Shown: positions 42,951-50,177 of the stretch, piece after piece
How positions within the stretch are numbered: position 1 is the stretch's first letter
Layout of the letters: each line of letters starts with the position of its first letter
Assembly (NCBI GenBank): GCA_002724315.1
Contig: PBOJ01000080.1
Span: 1 to 50,177 of the forward strand
From: Planctomycetaceae bacterium
GTDB taxonomy: Bacteria > Planctomycetota > Planctomycetia > Planctomycetales > Planctomycetaceae
Reading direction: 5' to 3'
Length of the DNA stretch: 50,177 nucleotides
Translations under genes and position numbers: made by a program
The notes under the pieces: generated by a model
Databases searched by the model: none
Told to the model about the DNA's origin: nothing
Seen by the model: only the letters and a program-made list of their open reading frames with translations

Positions 42951-45221
42951 TCATTTCAGGGCCGGTGCCTTGAAGATCGTGCTTTCGCCCGGGCCGTAAT
43001 TGTACGGGCCTCGCGCGCTGAAGTTGTAGCCCCGCAGTGTCTTGCTGAACGCGAAATATGCGTTACGGAAATAGAGCCAGGTGTAAGGCTGGTCCTGGTA
43101 CAGCTTCCTGTGAATGTCCTGGTAGATCTTGCGGCGTTTCTCCGGGTCGAGCTCGTATTTCCCGTCCTGGAACAGCTTGTCGATTTCCGGGTTGCTGTAG
43201 GCCACGTAGTTCCGTCCGCTGTCGATGGCCTTGGTCGTCCACAGGTTCTCGCTGGTGTCGGGATCGGTGCCGGTGCCCCAGCCGGCGAACTGGGCGTGGA
43301 ACTTGTGATCCCTCGCCATTTGCTGCAGCACGGTGAACTCCACCGGCCGGACGTTGCAGATGATGCCGATCTGGTCGAGGTTCTCTCGCAGCAACTCGCA
43401 CAGGGCGATCCGGTCGGAGCGGTTGGAGACGGCGATGGTGAACTCGAAGTTCGACCGCTTGACGCCTTCGAGCTGGCCGTCGAATTCGTTGTCCAGGAAG
43501 ACCATGCCGTCGAGGATTCCGTCACCGTCGGTGTCGGTCCAGCCGGCCGATTCCAGTAGCTCTTCGGCCGCATCGAGATCCTGCTTGTAGGCGGCTGGAA
43601 GAGTTTCGGGGGCCCACGGGCTGGTGCGATGGAAGATGCCCTGGGACTGTTCGTCCATACCCTTTCGGTGTCGTTCCATCATCTCGGCGTGATCGAAAGC
43701 CAGGCTCATGGCGCGTCGGACTCGAGCGTCGCGGAAGAACGGTGATCGCGAGTTCCAGCCGAAGTAGAAGTAGACCCACTCGATGTCGTAGACCTTGGTG
43801 TTCTTGCCGTAGAAGTCCTCGTCGTTGGTCTGTTCCTTCCACTGCTCGGGCGACAGTTGCATCTCCTCGATGTTGCCCTTCTTCAGCGACAGCAGCGCGG
43901 TGCTGGGGTCCTGGATGATGGCGAACCGGATGTTCTTGAAGTGGGGGATGTCGCGGACCTGCTTGCCGTTGACGGTGTGGTAGCTGTCACGCCGCTGGAG
44001 CACAATCTCCTGTCCACGGACCCGCTTGGTGATGACGTAGGACCCGCCGGTTACAGGGTTTTCGTCCATCGAGACGTGGTACTTGCTGGTTGCCAGGGTC
44101 GGATCGTCGGCAATGGACTTTTCGTAGATGTGCCTGGGCAACACGGGAAAGTTGATGTTCCAGACATTCGTCGCCAGGGGGGCCGGGTGGAAATACACCA
44201 GCGTCTGATCGTCGTAGGCCTTCACGCCCTGCAGTTGGTCGGTTCCGCTGCGGACGGCCGGAACCGGAACCTTCGACGACATGATCACGCGATACGAGAA
44301 TTCGACGTCGTGGGCGGTGATCTTCTTGCCGTCCGACCACACCAGGTCGTCCCGTATCACGACCTTGTCGAACAGGCCGTTCTCGCTGGTCTGCCACGAG
44401 ACCACCGTGTCCTTGCTGGCGAAAGGCGTGAAGGTCCAGTCGAAGCCCATCAGCCCGAAGCTGGTCAGTCCGGACACGTCGAATTCGGCGCTGGAACTGA
44501 TCATGATCGGGTTGGTGCTCTTGACGTCACCGGAGGTGTGACGGTTCCACGTGCTGTTGAAGTCGACCGACTTGTCGTTGGCGGCCAGTCGGCCCATGGC
44601 CGAGCGGATCTTGAGGTTGATGTCGTTGGACGAGTTTTTCAGGCTCAAGGCCTCCTTGACCGACGCCAGGCTCTTTTCCTTCTCCTGTCGCTGTTTCATC
44701 AACTCGGTGGAATCCACGACGGGCTTGTCGATCCACTTGTTCTCCTTGAGCAACTTGGCCAGTTCGGGGAAGTCCTTGTCGGCCATGGGGACCAGGTCGC
44801 CGAGTCGGAACGGGTTGTTCTCGTCCCCACCGCTCTCGACGGAGTCCTCGGTCGTCTTGGTCTTGGCCTGGCCGGAGTTGGATCGCTCGACGTGCGTTTT
44901 CTTGAGCTGTTCGTTGAGCGTTTTCAACTTTCCCTCGTCCTGTCCGATGTGCTCGGCCAGCAGGTTGGGCACCGACTCGAACAGCGGCACCATGTTGCCG
45001 CCGTTGGACTCCAGTTCTGAGGCCACCTGTTCGACCGTCGTGATGGTCGGGGCCTCGACGGGAATCGGGGCCTCGGCGGTCGTGTCCTGGCCAGTCTGCG
45101 AGTCACTGTCAGTCGCGACGTCCCCGTCTGCTCCGTCGCCCTGGTGGCTGGTGCAGCCGGAGGCCAGGAGGGAGAGCGTGACGAACAGGACGAACAGCGA
45201 ACTACGCTTGCATATGGTCAT
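42951..45221 (-). CDS. Peptide ABC importer substrate-binding lipoprotein (SBP family 5)
   Basis: 756 residues from ATG 45221. A lipoprotein signal with LLASGC gives a lipidated cysteine at residue 23. An acidic, low-complexity linker (GDGADGDVATDSDSQTGQD) follows, then a charged, probably helical region to about residue 210. The SBP family 5 domain starts near FDWTFTPFASKDTV. It includes VIRDDLVWSDGKKITAHDVEFSYR, RAMSLAFDHAEMMER and the Asp/Gly-rich LESAGWTDTDGDGILDG. Typical members have about 530-600 residues, so roughly 150-200 N-terminal residues are extra. It is the first gene of the importer operon, with a candidate promoter 53-80 bases upstream. The likely ligand is an oligopeptide. 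Confidence 0.92.
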   Translation of the reverse strand: MTICKRSSLFVLFVTLSLLASGCTSHQGDGADGDVATDSDSQTGQDTTAEAPIPVEAPTITTVEQVASELESNGGNMVPLFESVPNLLAEHIGQDEGKLKTLNEQLKKTHVERSNSGQAKTKTTEDSVESGGDENNPFRLGDLVPMADKDFPELAKLLKENKWIDKPVVDSTELMKQRQEKEKSLASVKEALSLKNSSNDINLKIRSAMGRLAANDKSVDFNSTWNRHTSGDVKSTNPIMISSSAEFDVSGLTSFGLMGFDWTFTPFASKDTVVSWQTSENGLFDKVVIRDDLVWSDGKKITAHDVEFSYRVIMSSKVPVPAVRSGTDQLQGVKAYDDQTLVYFHPAPLATNVWNINFPVLPRHIYEKSIADDPTLATSKYHVSMDENPVTGGSYVITKRVRGQEIVLQRRDSYHTVNGKQVRDIPHFKNIRFAIIQDPSTALLSLKKGNIEEMQLSPEQWKEQTNDEDFYGKNTKVYDIEWVYFYFGWNSRSPFFRDARVRRAMSLAFDHAEMMERHRKGMDEQSQGIFHRTSPWAPETLPAAYKQDLDAAEELLESAGWTDTDGDGILDGMVFLDNEFDGQLEGVKRSNFEFTIAVSNRSDRIALCELLRENLDQIGIICNVRPVEFTVLQQMARDHKFHAQFAGWGTGTDPDTSENLWTTKAIDSGRNYVAYSNPEIDKLFQDGKYELDPEKRRKIYQDIHRKLYQDQPYTWLYFRNAYFAFSKTLRGYNFSARGPYNYGPGESTIFKAPALK

Positions 45222-45560
45222 GAGTGCCAGGGTCCCGGGTGTGTGGAGGAAAGGACGGTTTCGATCGGTGGACATTCTAACGGAACTGACGCAGATGTCT
45301 TGCCGTTGGTTGAACGGATTCCGCCGGTGAATTTACCGATCTGGCAGTTCGGTGCAAAGACCTGTCGGCCGGGACGACGCGATGGCGGTGTGGAGTCGGT
45401 TGTTGCGGTGACAAAATGTGTCGGATGGATCGATCCTCGCCCCGGCAGAGGGTGATGCGGCAAGGTGGCGTAGAACGCTATGCCGGAGGTCTAATGACCG
45501 CCTGTTCCTGACAACCCGGCCACTTCGAGCGGTGGAGCGGGTTCATCCCGGAGACCTGTT
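45222..45560. other. Divergent intergenic region
   Basis: This 339-base gap separates the peptide importer (minus) from the beta-helix gene (plus). It holds a candidate minus-strand promoter. I see no coding frame with a ribosome site, no RNA gene and no clear plus-strand promoter. Confidence 0.5.
45274..45301 (-). promoter_or_regulatory. Possible promoter of the peptide importer operon
   Basis: On the minus strand AAGACA (45301-45296) and TAGAAT (45279-45274) are 16 bases apart. The -35 keeps GACA of TTGACA and the -10 differs from TATAAT at one place. Transcription would start near 45267 with a 46-base leader. Confidence 0.4.
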
Positions 45561-47039
45561 ATGCGTTGTCGAGTGCGGTTGTTGATTGCTGTGGGGTTGC
45601 TTGCCGGCGGACGGGGCGGGGGTGTCTGCGACGAACCGAAGATCCCCGGGGCAATCACCGTGGCGGCTGCCGACAGTCGTGATCGCCAACGTGCCGACCT
45701 GGTTGCTGACGGTCACAACGACGCCGCCCAACTGCAAGAGGCGATGGCGAGGCTGGGGAAAAACGGCGGGGTGGTCCGGCTGTTGCCGGGCCATTACCGC
45801 CTGGATTCGGCGGGGTCCCATGTCGATGTTCCATCCGGTACCACTCTCGACGGTGGCGGGGCAGCAGTGCTGGAGTGCCTGGTCAGCGGCCAGCAGGGCG
45901 CTCTCAGGTTCACCGATGTTCACGACGTGGTGGTCCGTGGCGTGCGGTTCACTTCCACAGGAGACGACAAGGCGGCGATGTTCGCGATGATGAACGTCGG
46001 GACCGGCAAAAGCCGCGATGTGACGGTTCGTGACTGCCGCTTCAGCGGGTTCCGCAACTACGCGCTCCGGATGAACATGCCGGGCACCGGGTTTCGTTTC
46101 ATCCACAATCACCTGGAGGAGATGGGGCGTGTCGGCAAGGGAGGCAGCGCCATCAACGGAGCCCGAATGATTGACTCGCTGATCGGGTGGAACACCGTTC
46201 GGCGGTGCGGCGTCGATGCCGGCGACTGGGCGATTTACGTCAGCGGCGGAGGGGCCCGGAACCTGCAGATCGTGGGCAACACGATCCGCGACTGTGCAGC
46301 GGGCATCAAGGACCTTGGCGACGGGTCGGATCGCAAGATCCTGATTGCACGCAACGTGATCGAGGGGATCACCAGGGGGCGTAGCATTGCCCTGGGAGGG
46401 TGCCGCGACGTGATGGTGACCGGCAACATGATCACGATGGGCAATGGCGGGGCCGGGATCGGCACGGAAACGTCGGTTCACCACGTCGTGATTTCCAACA
46501 ATATCATCGATATGAATGGCCGGGGGCGGCAGGGAGGATCGGGGATCGGCATCGCGTCGGACGACTCCAGTTTTGTCACCATCAACGGCAACCAGGTCTT
46601 TGGAGGTCATCCGGATTCGGTCTGCCTCCACGTGGCAACTGTTCGGCACGGAGTCATCTCGAACAACCTGTTGCGAGTCAGCAAGGGCCGGGTCAACGGC
46701 GGTGATGTCGGTGGATGTGGAATCCGCATCGGTCGGCCCTCGACACCTCACGACTGGCACCTGCTGGTTTCTGGAAACCGGATACACTCACCGATCACCC
46801 GCAACGTGGGCATCCACCTGGTTGCCGGTGGAACCGATTCGGTGAAGTCTCACGTCCAATTGCTGCACAACACGGTCGACGGGTTCCAGTTTGCGATCAG
46901 CCTGGATCGACAGGTTGGGGGCCGTTACAGCGATGTGACGATTCGCGGCAATACCAGCACCCGGTCTCCACTGGTCGCGAAGCAGAGCCGTGCCGACCGG
47001 AGAGTCGTTATCCAAGGCAATTCCGAACCGGTTCGGTAG
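45561..47039 (+). CDS. Secreted right-handed beta-helix repeat protein
   Basis: 492 residues with a signal peptide to about residue 24 (GGVCDEP). The segment NDAAQLQEAMARLGKNGGVVRLLPGHYRL near residue 55 is the classic start of pectate-lyase-superfamily helices. Coil repeats follow, for example HDVVVRGVRFTS, SRDVTVRDCRFSGF, NLQIVGNTIRDCAAGI, KILIARNVIEG, DVMVTGNMITMG, HVVISNNIIDMN and HGVISNNLLRVS. Such proteins bind or cleave acidic polysaccharides; no unequivocal catalytic set can be named. ATG 45561 has GGAG a little upstream. The LamG-VCBS gene follows after 68 bases and may be co-transcribed. Confidence 0.88.
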   Translation: MRCRVRLLIAVGLLAGGRGGGVCDEPKIPGAITVAAADSRDRQRADLVADGHNDAAQLQEAMARLGKNGGVVRLLPGHYRLDSAGSHVDVPSGTTLDGGGAAVLECLVSGQQGALRFTDVHDVVVRGVRFTSTGDDKAAMFAMMNVGTGKSRDVTVRDCRFSGFRNYALRMNMPGTGFRFIHNHLEEMGRVGKGGSAINGARMIDSLIGWNTVRRCGVDAGDWAIYVSGGGARNLQIVGNTIRDCAAGIKDLGDGSDRKILIARNVIEGITRGRSIALGGCRDVMVTGNMITMGNGGAGIGTETSVHHVVISNNIIDMNGRGRQGGSGIGIASDDSSFVTINGNQVFGGHPDSVCLHVATVRHGVISNNLLRVSKGRVNGGDVGGCGIRIGRPSTPHDWHLLVSGNRIHSPITRNVGIHLVAGGTDSVKSHVQLLHNTVDGFQFAISLDRQVGGRYSDVTIRGNTSTRSPLVAKQSRADRRVVIQGNSEPVR

Positions 47040-47107
47040 TCGTTCGGCGGGGTCGATTCCGATGATCGGCGTCGTGGCGAACACAGAAATGAAAGCGCAG
47101 AAGGGCC

Positions 47108-49954
47108 ATGAAGCAGTTGTCTTTTCTGGTGTGCCTGTTGGTGATTCCTGCCGTTGGCCGGGCCGACACGATTGCCTTCTGGCGATTCGGTGAGAAGGCG
47201 GCGGAGGTTCGAGGGCCGATCCGGGATGTGAGTGGGTTCGGCAACCACGGAAGACTGGTCGGTCGGGCGAAGTCCGTTCGTGGCTCGGGATTTGACGGGG
47301 CTGCGATCCAGTGGAATGGTTCGGGCCTGCTGGAAGTGCCCGACGCGCATGTCTTTGATTTCCGGGACGATTTCACCATTGAAGCGATGGTGCGAACCGA
47401 GCGGCAGGGCAGCCAGTACATCTTCATCCGCAGCGGACCGGGAGGGGAAATCTGGATTCGCCAGCACGTCAAGGGGGGGCAGTCTGCGGCGGTGGCTGCG
47501 CTGGTCCGGTCCGATCAGGGGACGGACATGATCATCTCGGGGCCCCGAGCCATCTCTGACGGACGTTTTCATCACGTGGCGCTCGTGCGACGGATGAAGG
47601 GAACCGGGGGTGTCGGAGAGCTTGTGCTGTATATCGACGGCAAGCCGGCGGCAAGCCGGCAGAAGCCGGTCAACCCGGGGCCCACGAAGATCTCTTCGCT
47701 CACCTCCATCGGCGGCCTGCGAAAAGGAGGGACTGTCGAGGCTCCCGTGGTCACTCGAGGGTGGATCGGTGCGATCGATTACGTGAGGGTCAGTGACGTT
47801 GCGCTGGATGCTGGGCAGTTTCTCAGGCCGGACGGGACATCCGCCGACAAGATCCTGGCCGCCAATCGGGATCCGGCAGTGCTGGCCAGGATCCAGGCCG
47901 TTCGCCCCAAGATCCCGCCCCGGCCGGTTCGTCCCCCGTTCAACATGGAACCGGTGGGAGACCTGGGCCGGTTTCCGCGTGATTTCGAGCCGCACGTTCA
48001 GTTGTTCGTTCCGGACGACCAACTGGGTGCGATCGATCCGTCGCCCTACAAGAACCTTTTCCCCGATGCCCTGATCCACGACTTCGATGGAGACGGTCAC
48101 AAGGACATCTGGACCGAGAAGCGGTTTTACCGCAACACGGGCAAGTATCGGGACGGTGTGCCGATCTTTGCTCGGTTCCAGGACAGGCCGGCACCGGTGC
48201 TGGGACGAGCGATCGGAGACTTTGATGGTGACGGAGTGCTCGAGGTGATCTCGGCCCGTGACAAGCCGCCGATGACCATGGGCCATCACGAATTGGTTCC
48301 GCCGTCGGCGACCAAGAAGTCGTGGTCGGCCACAACTCTCGGAAAACTCAAGGTGGTCTCACTGGCGGATTCCAGTGACACGCCGCTGGAGGCTCTGACC
48401 AGGACCTGGCCCTACGAGACGATTGATGTCGTCGACTGGGACGGTGACGGGCGACAGGACCTGCTGGTTTCGGGGCACCCGGCACCACGAGGGTTTGATG
48501 TCGGCTGGATGCCGTTCCTGGGCTGGGGTTTCAAGCGATCGTTCCGACCCCGCAACGATCCCCAGGGCATGCTGCTGGCCAGCCAGATCTACGGCACCGT
48601 CTGGTGGCATCGGAACCTGGGCACTCGCGAGAAGCCGGTCTTTCATCCGGGCCGTATCGTCACTGCCGGACGGGACGACCGGTTGCTGATGCACTGGGGC
48701 GGCGTCAGTTCAACGGTCACCGATTTCGATGAGGACGGTGATCCCGACCTGTTGGTCCAAAACTCGCTGGGACTGTTCCTGTACCGCAACCTTGGTCGAC
48801 CGGTTGACCAGCGCGTCTACGACAACCGTCGCGCCCGGCTGTCCGAACCCGAACAGATCCTGTTCGGCGGGCATGACGAGCCGTTGGCTGACCCCGGGAT
48901 GCTCGAGGTCGTCGACTGGTCAAAGGAGCACCGCAAGTGCCTGGTGTTTCGCGAGCAGGGATATGGGCTGATGTACTTTGCTCCCAACCGCGGGACTCTC
49001 AAGAAGCCGGCCTACGAGGACATCACTCCGTGGGTGACACAGGGCGGTCCGCTGACCACCGGCATCTTCACGATTCCCAAGGTCGTCGACTGGGACGGTG
49101 ACGGGTTGGACGACCTGGTCCTGGGATCCCAGGCCGGTTACGTCCACTTCTGCCGAAATCTCGGCCGCAGGGGACCGACTCCGCAGTTCGCCACGCCGGT
49201 GATGCTGAAAGCGGGTGGCCGTTTGATCCAGCCACGGACAATGTCGGGAATGACCGATGTCACCTTCGGTGCCCATTTCTGCTACACGAATCCCGAGGTC
49301 GTCGACTGGGATGGGGACGGAGATCTGGACCTGCTGCTGGGCTGGCAGGGGGGCACGCTGGCTTTCTACGAAAACGTGGGCAGTCGAACGAAACCGAAGC
49401 TGGCACCGGCCATCGAAGTTCGCCGAAAGGGCAAGCCGATTTTCGCCGGAGCACGTTCTCGTCCCGCCGCCGTGGATTTTGACGGTGACGGGCTGACCGA
49501 TCTTATTGCTCCGGATATCGAGGGCTACCTGGTTGTACACCGGCGTGGTCGCAGAGGAGGGCGACTGGTCCTGGACGAGCCGTTGCGACTGAACCTGGAG
49601 AACGGAAACAAGATCTTCGCGTCGGGCTACACCGGCGATCAGGATGACGGCAGTTATGGCCAGCGGCTCAACGCACGGATCAAGTTGAGTGTTTTCGACT
49701 GGGATGCCGATGGAGATCTCGACTTGGCCGTGGGAAACCGGGGCCACGGGTTACGGCTGTTCGAGAACATCGGCACTCGCCGGAAGCCGGTGTACCGCTT
49801 TACGGGAAGCCCCGGTTTTCTGACCAACCACCCCGGCGGTCATTACCGCATGGCCGAACCGTGTGACTTCGATGGTGACGGGCGATTCGAGGTGATCACC
49901 GGTGCCGATTTCGGGCCGGTCTTTTACTTCCGCCGGACTGCCGGGGAGGAATGA
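47108..49954 (+). CDS. Secreted LamG plus FG-GAP/VCBS repeat protein
   Basis: 948 residues, the longest gene here. The signal peptide is MKQLSFLVCLLVIPAVGRA. A LamG/concanavalin-like domain covers about 20-240 (IAFWRFGE, DVSGFGNHGRLVG, FTIEAMVRTERQG, GRFHHVALVRR, ELVLYIDGKPA). After a linker come nine calcium-loop repeats: DFDGDGHKDIW, DFDGDGVLEVI, DWDGDGRQDLL, DFDEDGDPDLL, DWDGDGLDDLV, DWDGDGDLDLL, DFDGDGLTDLI, DWDADGDLDLA and DFDGDGRFEVI. The shape is that of a large carbohydrate- or surface-binding propeller protein. It shares repeat style with the gene at 19503-21875, but the latter has no LamG domain. It is last before the tRNA gene. Confidence 0.92.
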   Translation: MKQLSFLVCLLVIPAVGRADTIAFWRFGEKAAEVRGPIRDVSGFGNHGRLVGRAKSVRGSGFDGAAIQWNGSGLLEVPDAHVFDFRDDFTIEAMVRTERQGSQYIFIRSGPGGEIWIRQHVKGGQSAAVAALVRSDQGTDMIISGPRAISDGRFHHVALVRRMKGTGGVGELVLYIDGKPAASRQKPVNPGPTKISSLTSIGGLRKGGTVEAPVVTRGWIGAIDYVRVSDVALDAGQFLRPDGTSADKILAANRDPAVLARIQAVRPKIPPRPVRPPFNMEPVGDLGRFPRDFEPHVQLFVPDDQLGAIDPSPYKNLFPDALIHDFDGDGHKDIWTEKRFYRNTGKYRDGVPIFARFQDRPAPVLGRAIGDFDGDGVLEVISARDKPPMTMGHHELVPPSATKKSWSATTLGKLKVVSLADSSDTPLEALTRTWPYETIDVVDWDGDGRQDLLVSGHPAPRGFDVGWMPFLGWGFKRSFRPRNDPQGMLLASQIYGTVWWHRNLGTREKPVFHPGRIVTAGRDDRLLMHWGGVSSTVTDFDEDGDPDLLVQNSLGLFLYRNLGRPVDQRVYDNRRARLSEPEQILFGGHDEPLADPGMLEVVDWSKEHRKCLVFREQGYGLMYFAPNRGTLKKPAYEDITPWVTQGGPLTTGIFTIPKVVDWDGDGLDDLVLGSQAGYVHFCRNLGRRGPTPQFATPVMLKAGGRLIQPRTMSGMTDVTFGAHFCYTNPEVVDWDGDGDLDLLLGWQGGTLAFYENVGSRTKPKLAPAIEVRRKGKPIFAGARSRPAAVDFDGDGLTDLIAPDIEGYLVVHRRGRRGGRLVLDEPLRLNLENGNKIFASGYTGDQDDGSYGQRLNARIKLSVFDWDADGDLDLAVGNRGHGLRLFENIGTRRKPVYRFTGSPGFLTNHPGGHYRMAEPCDFDGDGRFEVITGADFGPVFYFRRTAGEE

Positions 49955-50076
49955 TCGCCTGGCATGCAGATCGATAGATTTTGGCCACCACCGTGAGAAC
50001 GGACGGTGTCAAAACGGGACTCAAGACGATAAAAGAGGCCAAGATGGCGGTGCCAGACCATGTTCCGCCTCCGAAT

Positions 50077-50149
50077 GCCCCCGTAGCTCAGAGGATAGAG
50101 CGCCGGTTTCCTAAACCGTAGGTCGCAGGTTCGATTCCTGCCGGGGGTA
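50077..50149 (+). tRNA. tRNA-Arg(CCT)
   Basis: A full cloverleaf can be drawn: acceptor 50077-50083 with 50142-50148 (first pair G-T), D stem GCTC/GAGC 50086-50089/50098-50101, anticodon stem 50103-50107/50115-50119 with one C-T mismatch at its outer end, and anticodon CCT at 50110-50112. The variable loop is AGGTC, and the T arm GCAGG-TTCGATT-CCTGC spans 50125-50141. The discriminator is A50149. CCA is not encoded. It reads the AGG arginine codon. Confidence 0.96.
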
Positions 50150-50177
50150 CTTGGCCATCCTGCAGGTGGTCGCACCC

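Noticed and set aside
45543..48289. Two long minus-strand open frames opposite the beta-helix and LamG-VCBS genes
   Set aside because: Shadow frames of GC-rich repeat genes; no start signals or domains.
49989..50008. Hairpin CACCGT/ACGGTG after the LamG-VCBS gene
   Set aside because: Only six pairs, an eight-base loop and no T-run; not enough for a terminator call.
49924..50175. Minus-strand open frame containing GRNRTCDLRFRKPALYPLSYGG-type sequence
   Set aside because: This peptide is the translated antisense of the tRNA gene, a well-known annotation artefact.

Overview
The window is high-GC bacterial DNA whose gene content points to the phylum Planctomycetota. Evidence: a DUF1553 (PSD1-type) gene followed directly by DUF1501, seven DUF1501 genes in all, three secreted FG-GAP/VCBS repeat proteins, a PQQ-type propeller protein, BNR/Asp-box propeller proteins and a ceramidase-like secreted hydrolase. 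This is inferred from protein families; there is no rRNA in the window. I see no phage, insertion sequence, integrase or CRISPR array, so it looks like resident chromosome.

Layout. 1-3283: 3' end of a DUF1553 gene, its DUF1501 partner, and a convergent DUF1501. 3284-3925: a gene-free gap holding a structured RNA candidate that ends in a strong intrinsic terminator. 3926-7538: VOC protein, SDR dehydrogenase, SMP-30-type lactonase and amidase, probably one catabolic unit. 7578-8990: DUF1501. 9177-13777 (minus): an operon of metallophosphoesterase, SMC-like ATPase (YhaO/YhaN or Mre11/Rad50-like) and class III aminotransferase. 13951-14517: small membrane-anchored protein. 14529-16949 (minus): a CRTAC1-type FG-GAP/UnbV gene split by one in-frame TGA. 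17176-19445: DUF485 plus ActP-like sodium:solute symporter. 19503-25432: VCBS protein, lipoprotein, sialidase-like protein and CocE/NonD hydrolase. 25565-37453: ceramidase-like protein, four more DUF1501 genes, MFS exporter, a second sialidase-like protein and a glycosidase-like propeller. 37588-45221 (minus): PQQ-like propeller behind a complete peptide ABC importer of YejABEF layout. 45561-49954: beta-helix protein and LamG-VCBS protein. 50077-50149: tRNA-Arg(CCU).

How the genes fit together. Most products carry signal peptides, Tat-like leaders or lipoboxes and belong to binding or hydrolytic families. This suits a bacterium that attacks complex organic matter outside the cytoplasm (sialidase-like, ceramidase-like, CocE and beta-helix proteins) and imports the products (peptide ABC importer, ActP-like symporter). 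The cytoplasmic SDR, lactonase, amidase and aminotransferase would process small molecules.

The two strongest leads are (1) the CRTAC1-type gene, whose reading frame continues past a TGA followed by a hairpin with bacterial SECIS-like spacing, suggesting an undescribed selenoprotein, and (2) the structured RNA at about 3592-3805, with C/U-rich single-stranded segments and a 14-bp terminator stem.
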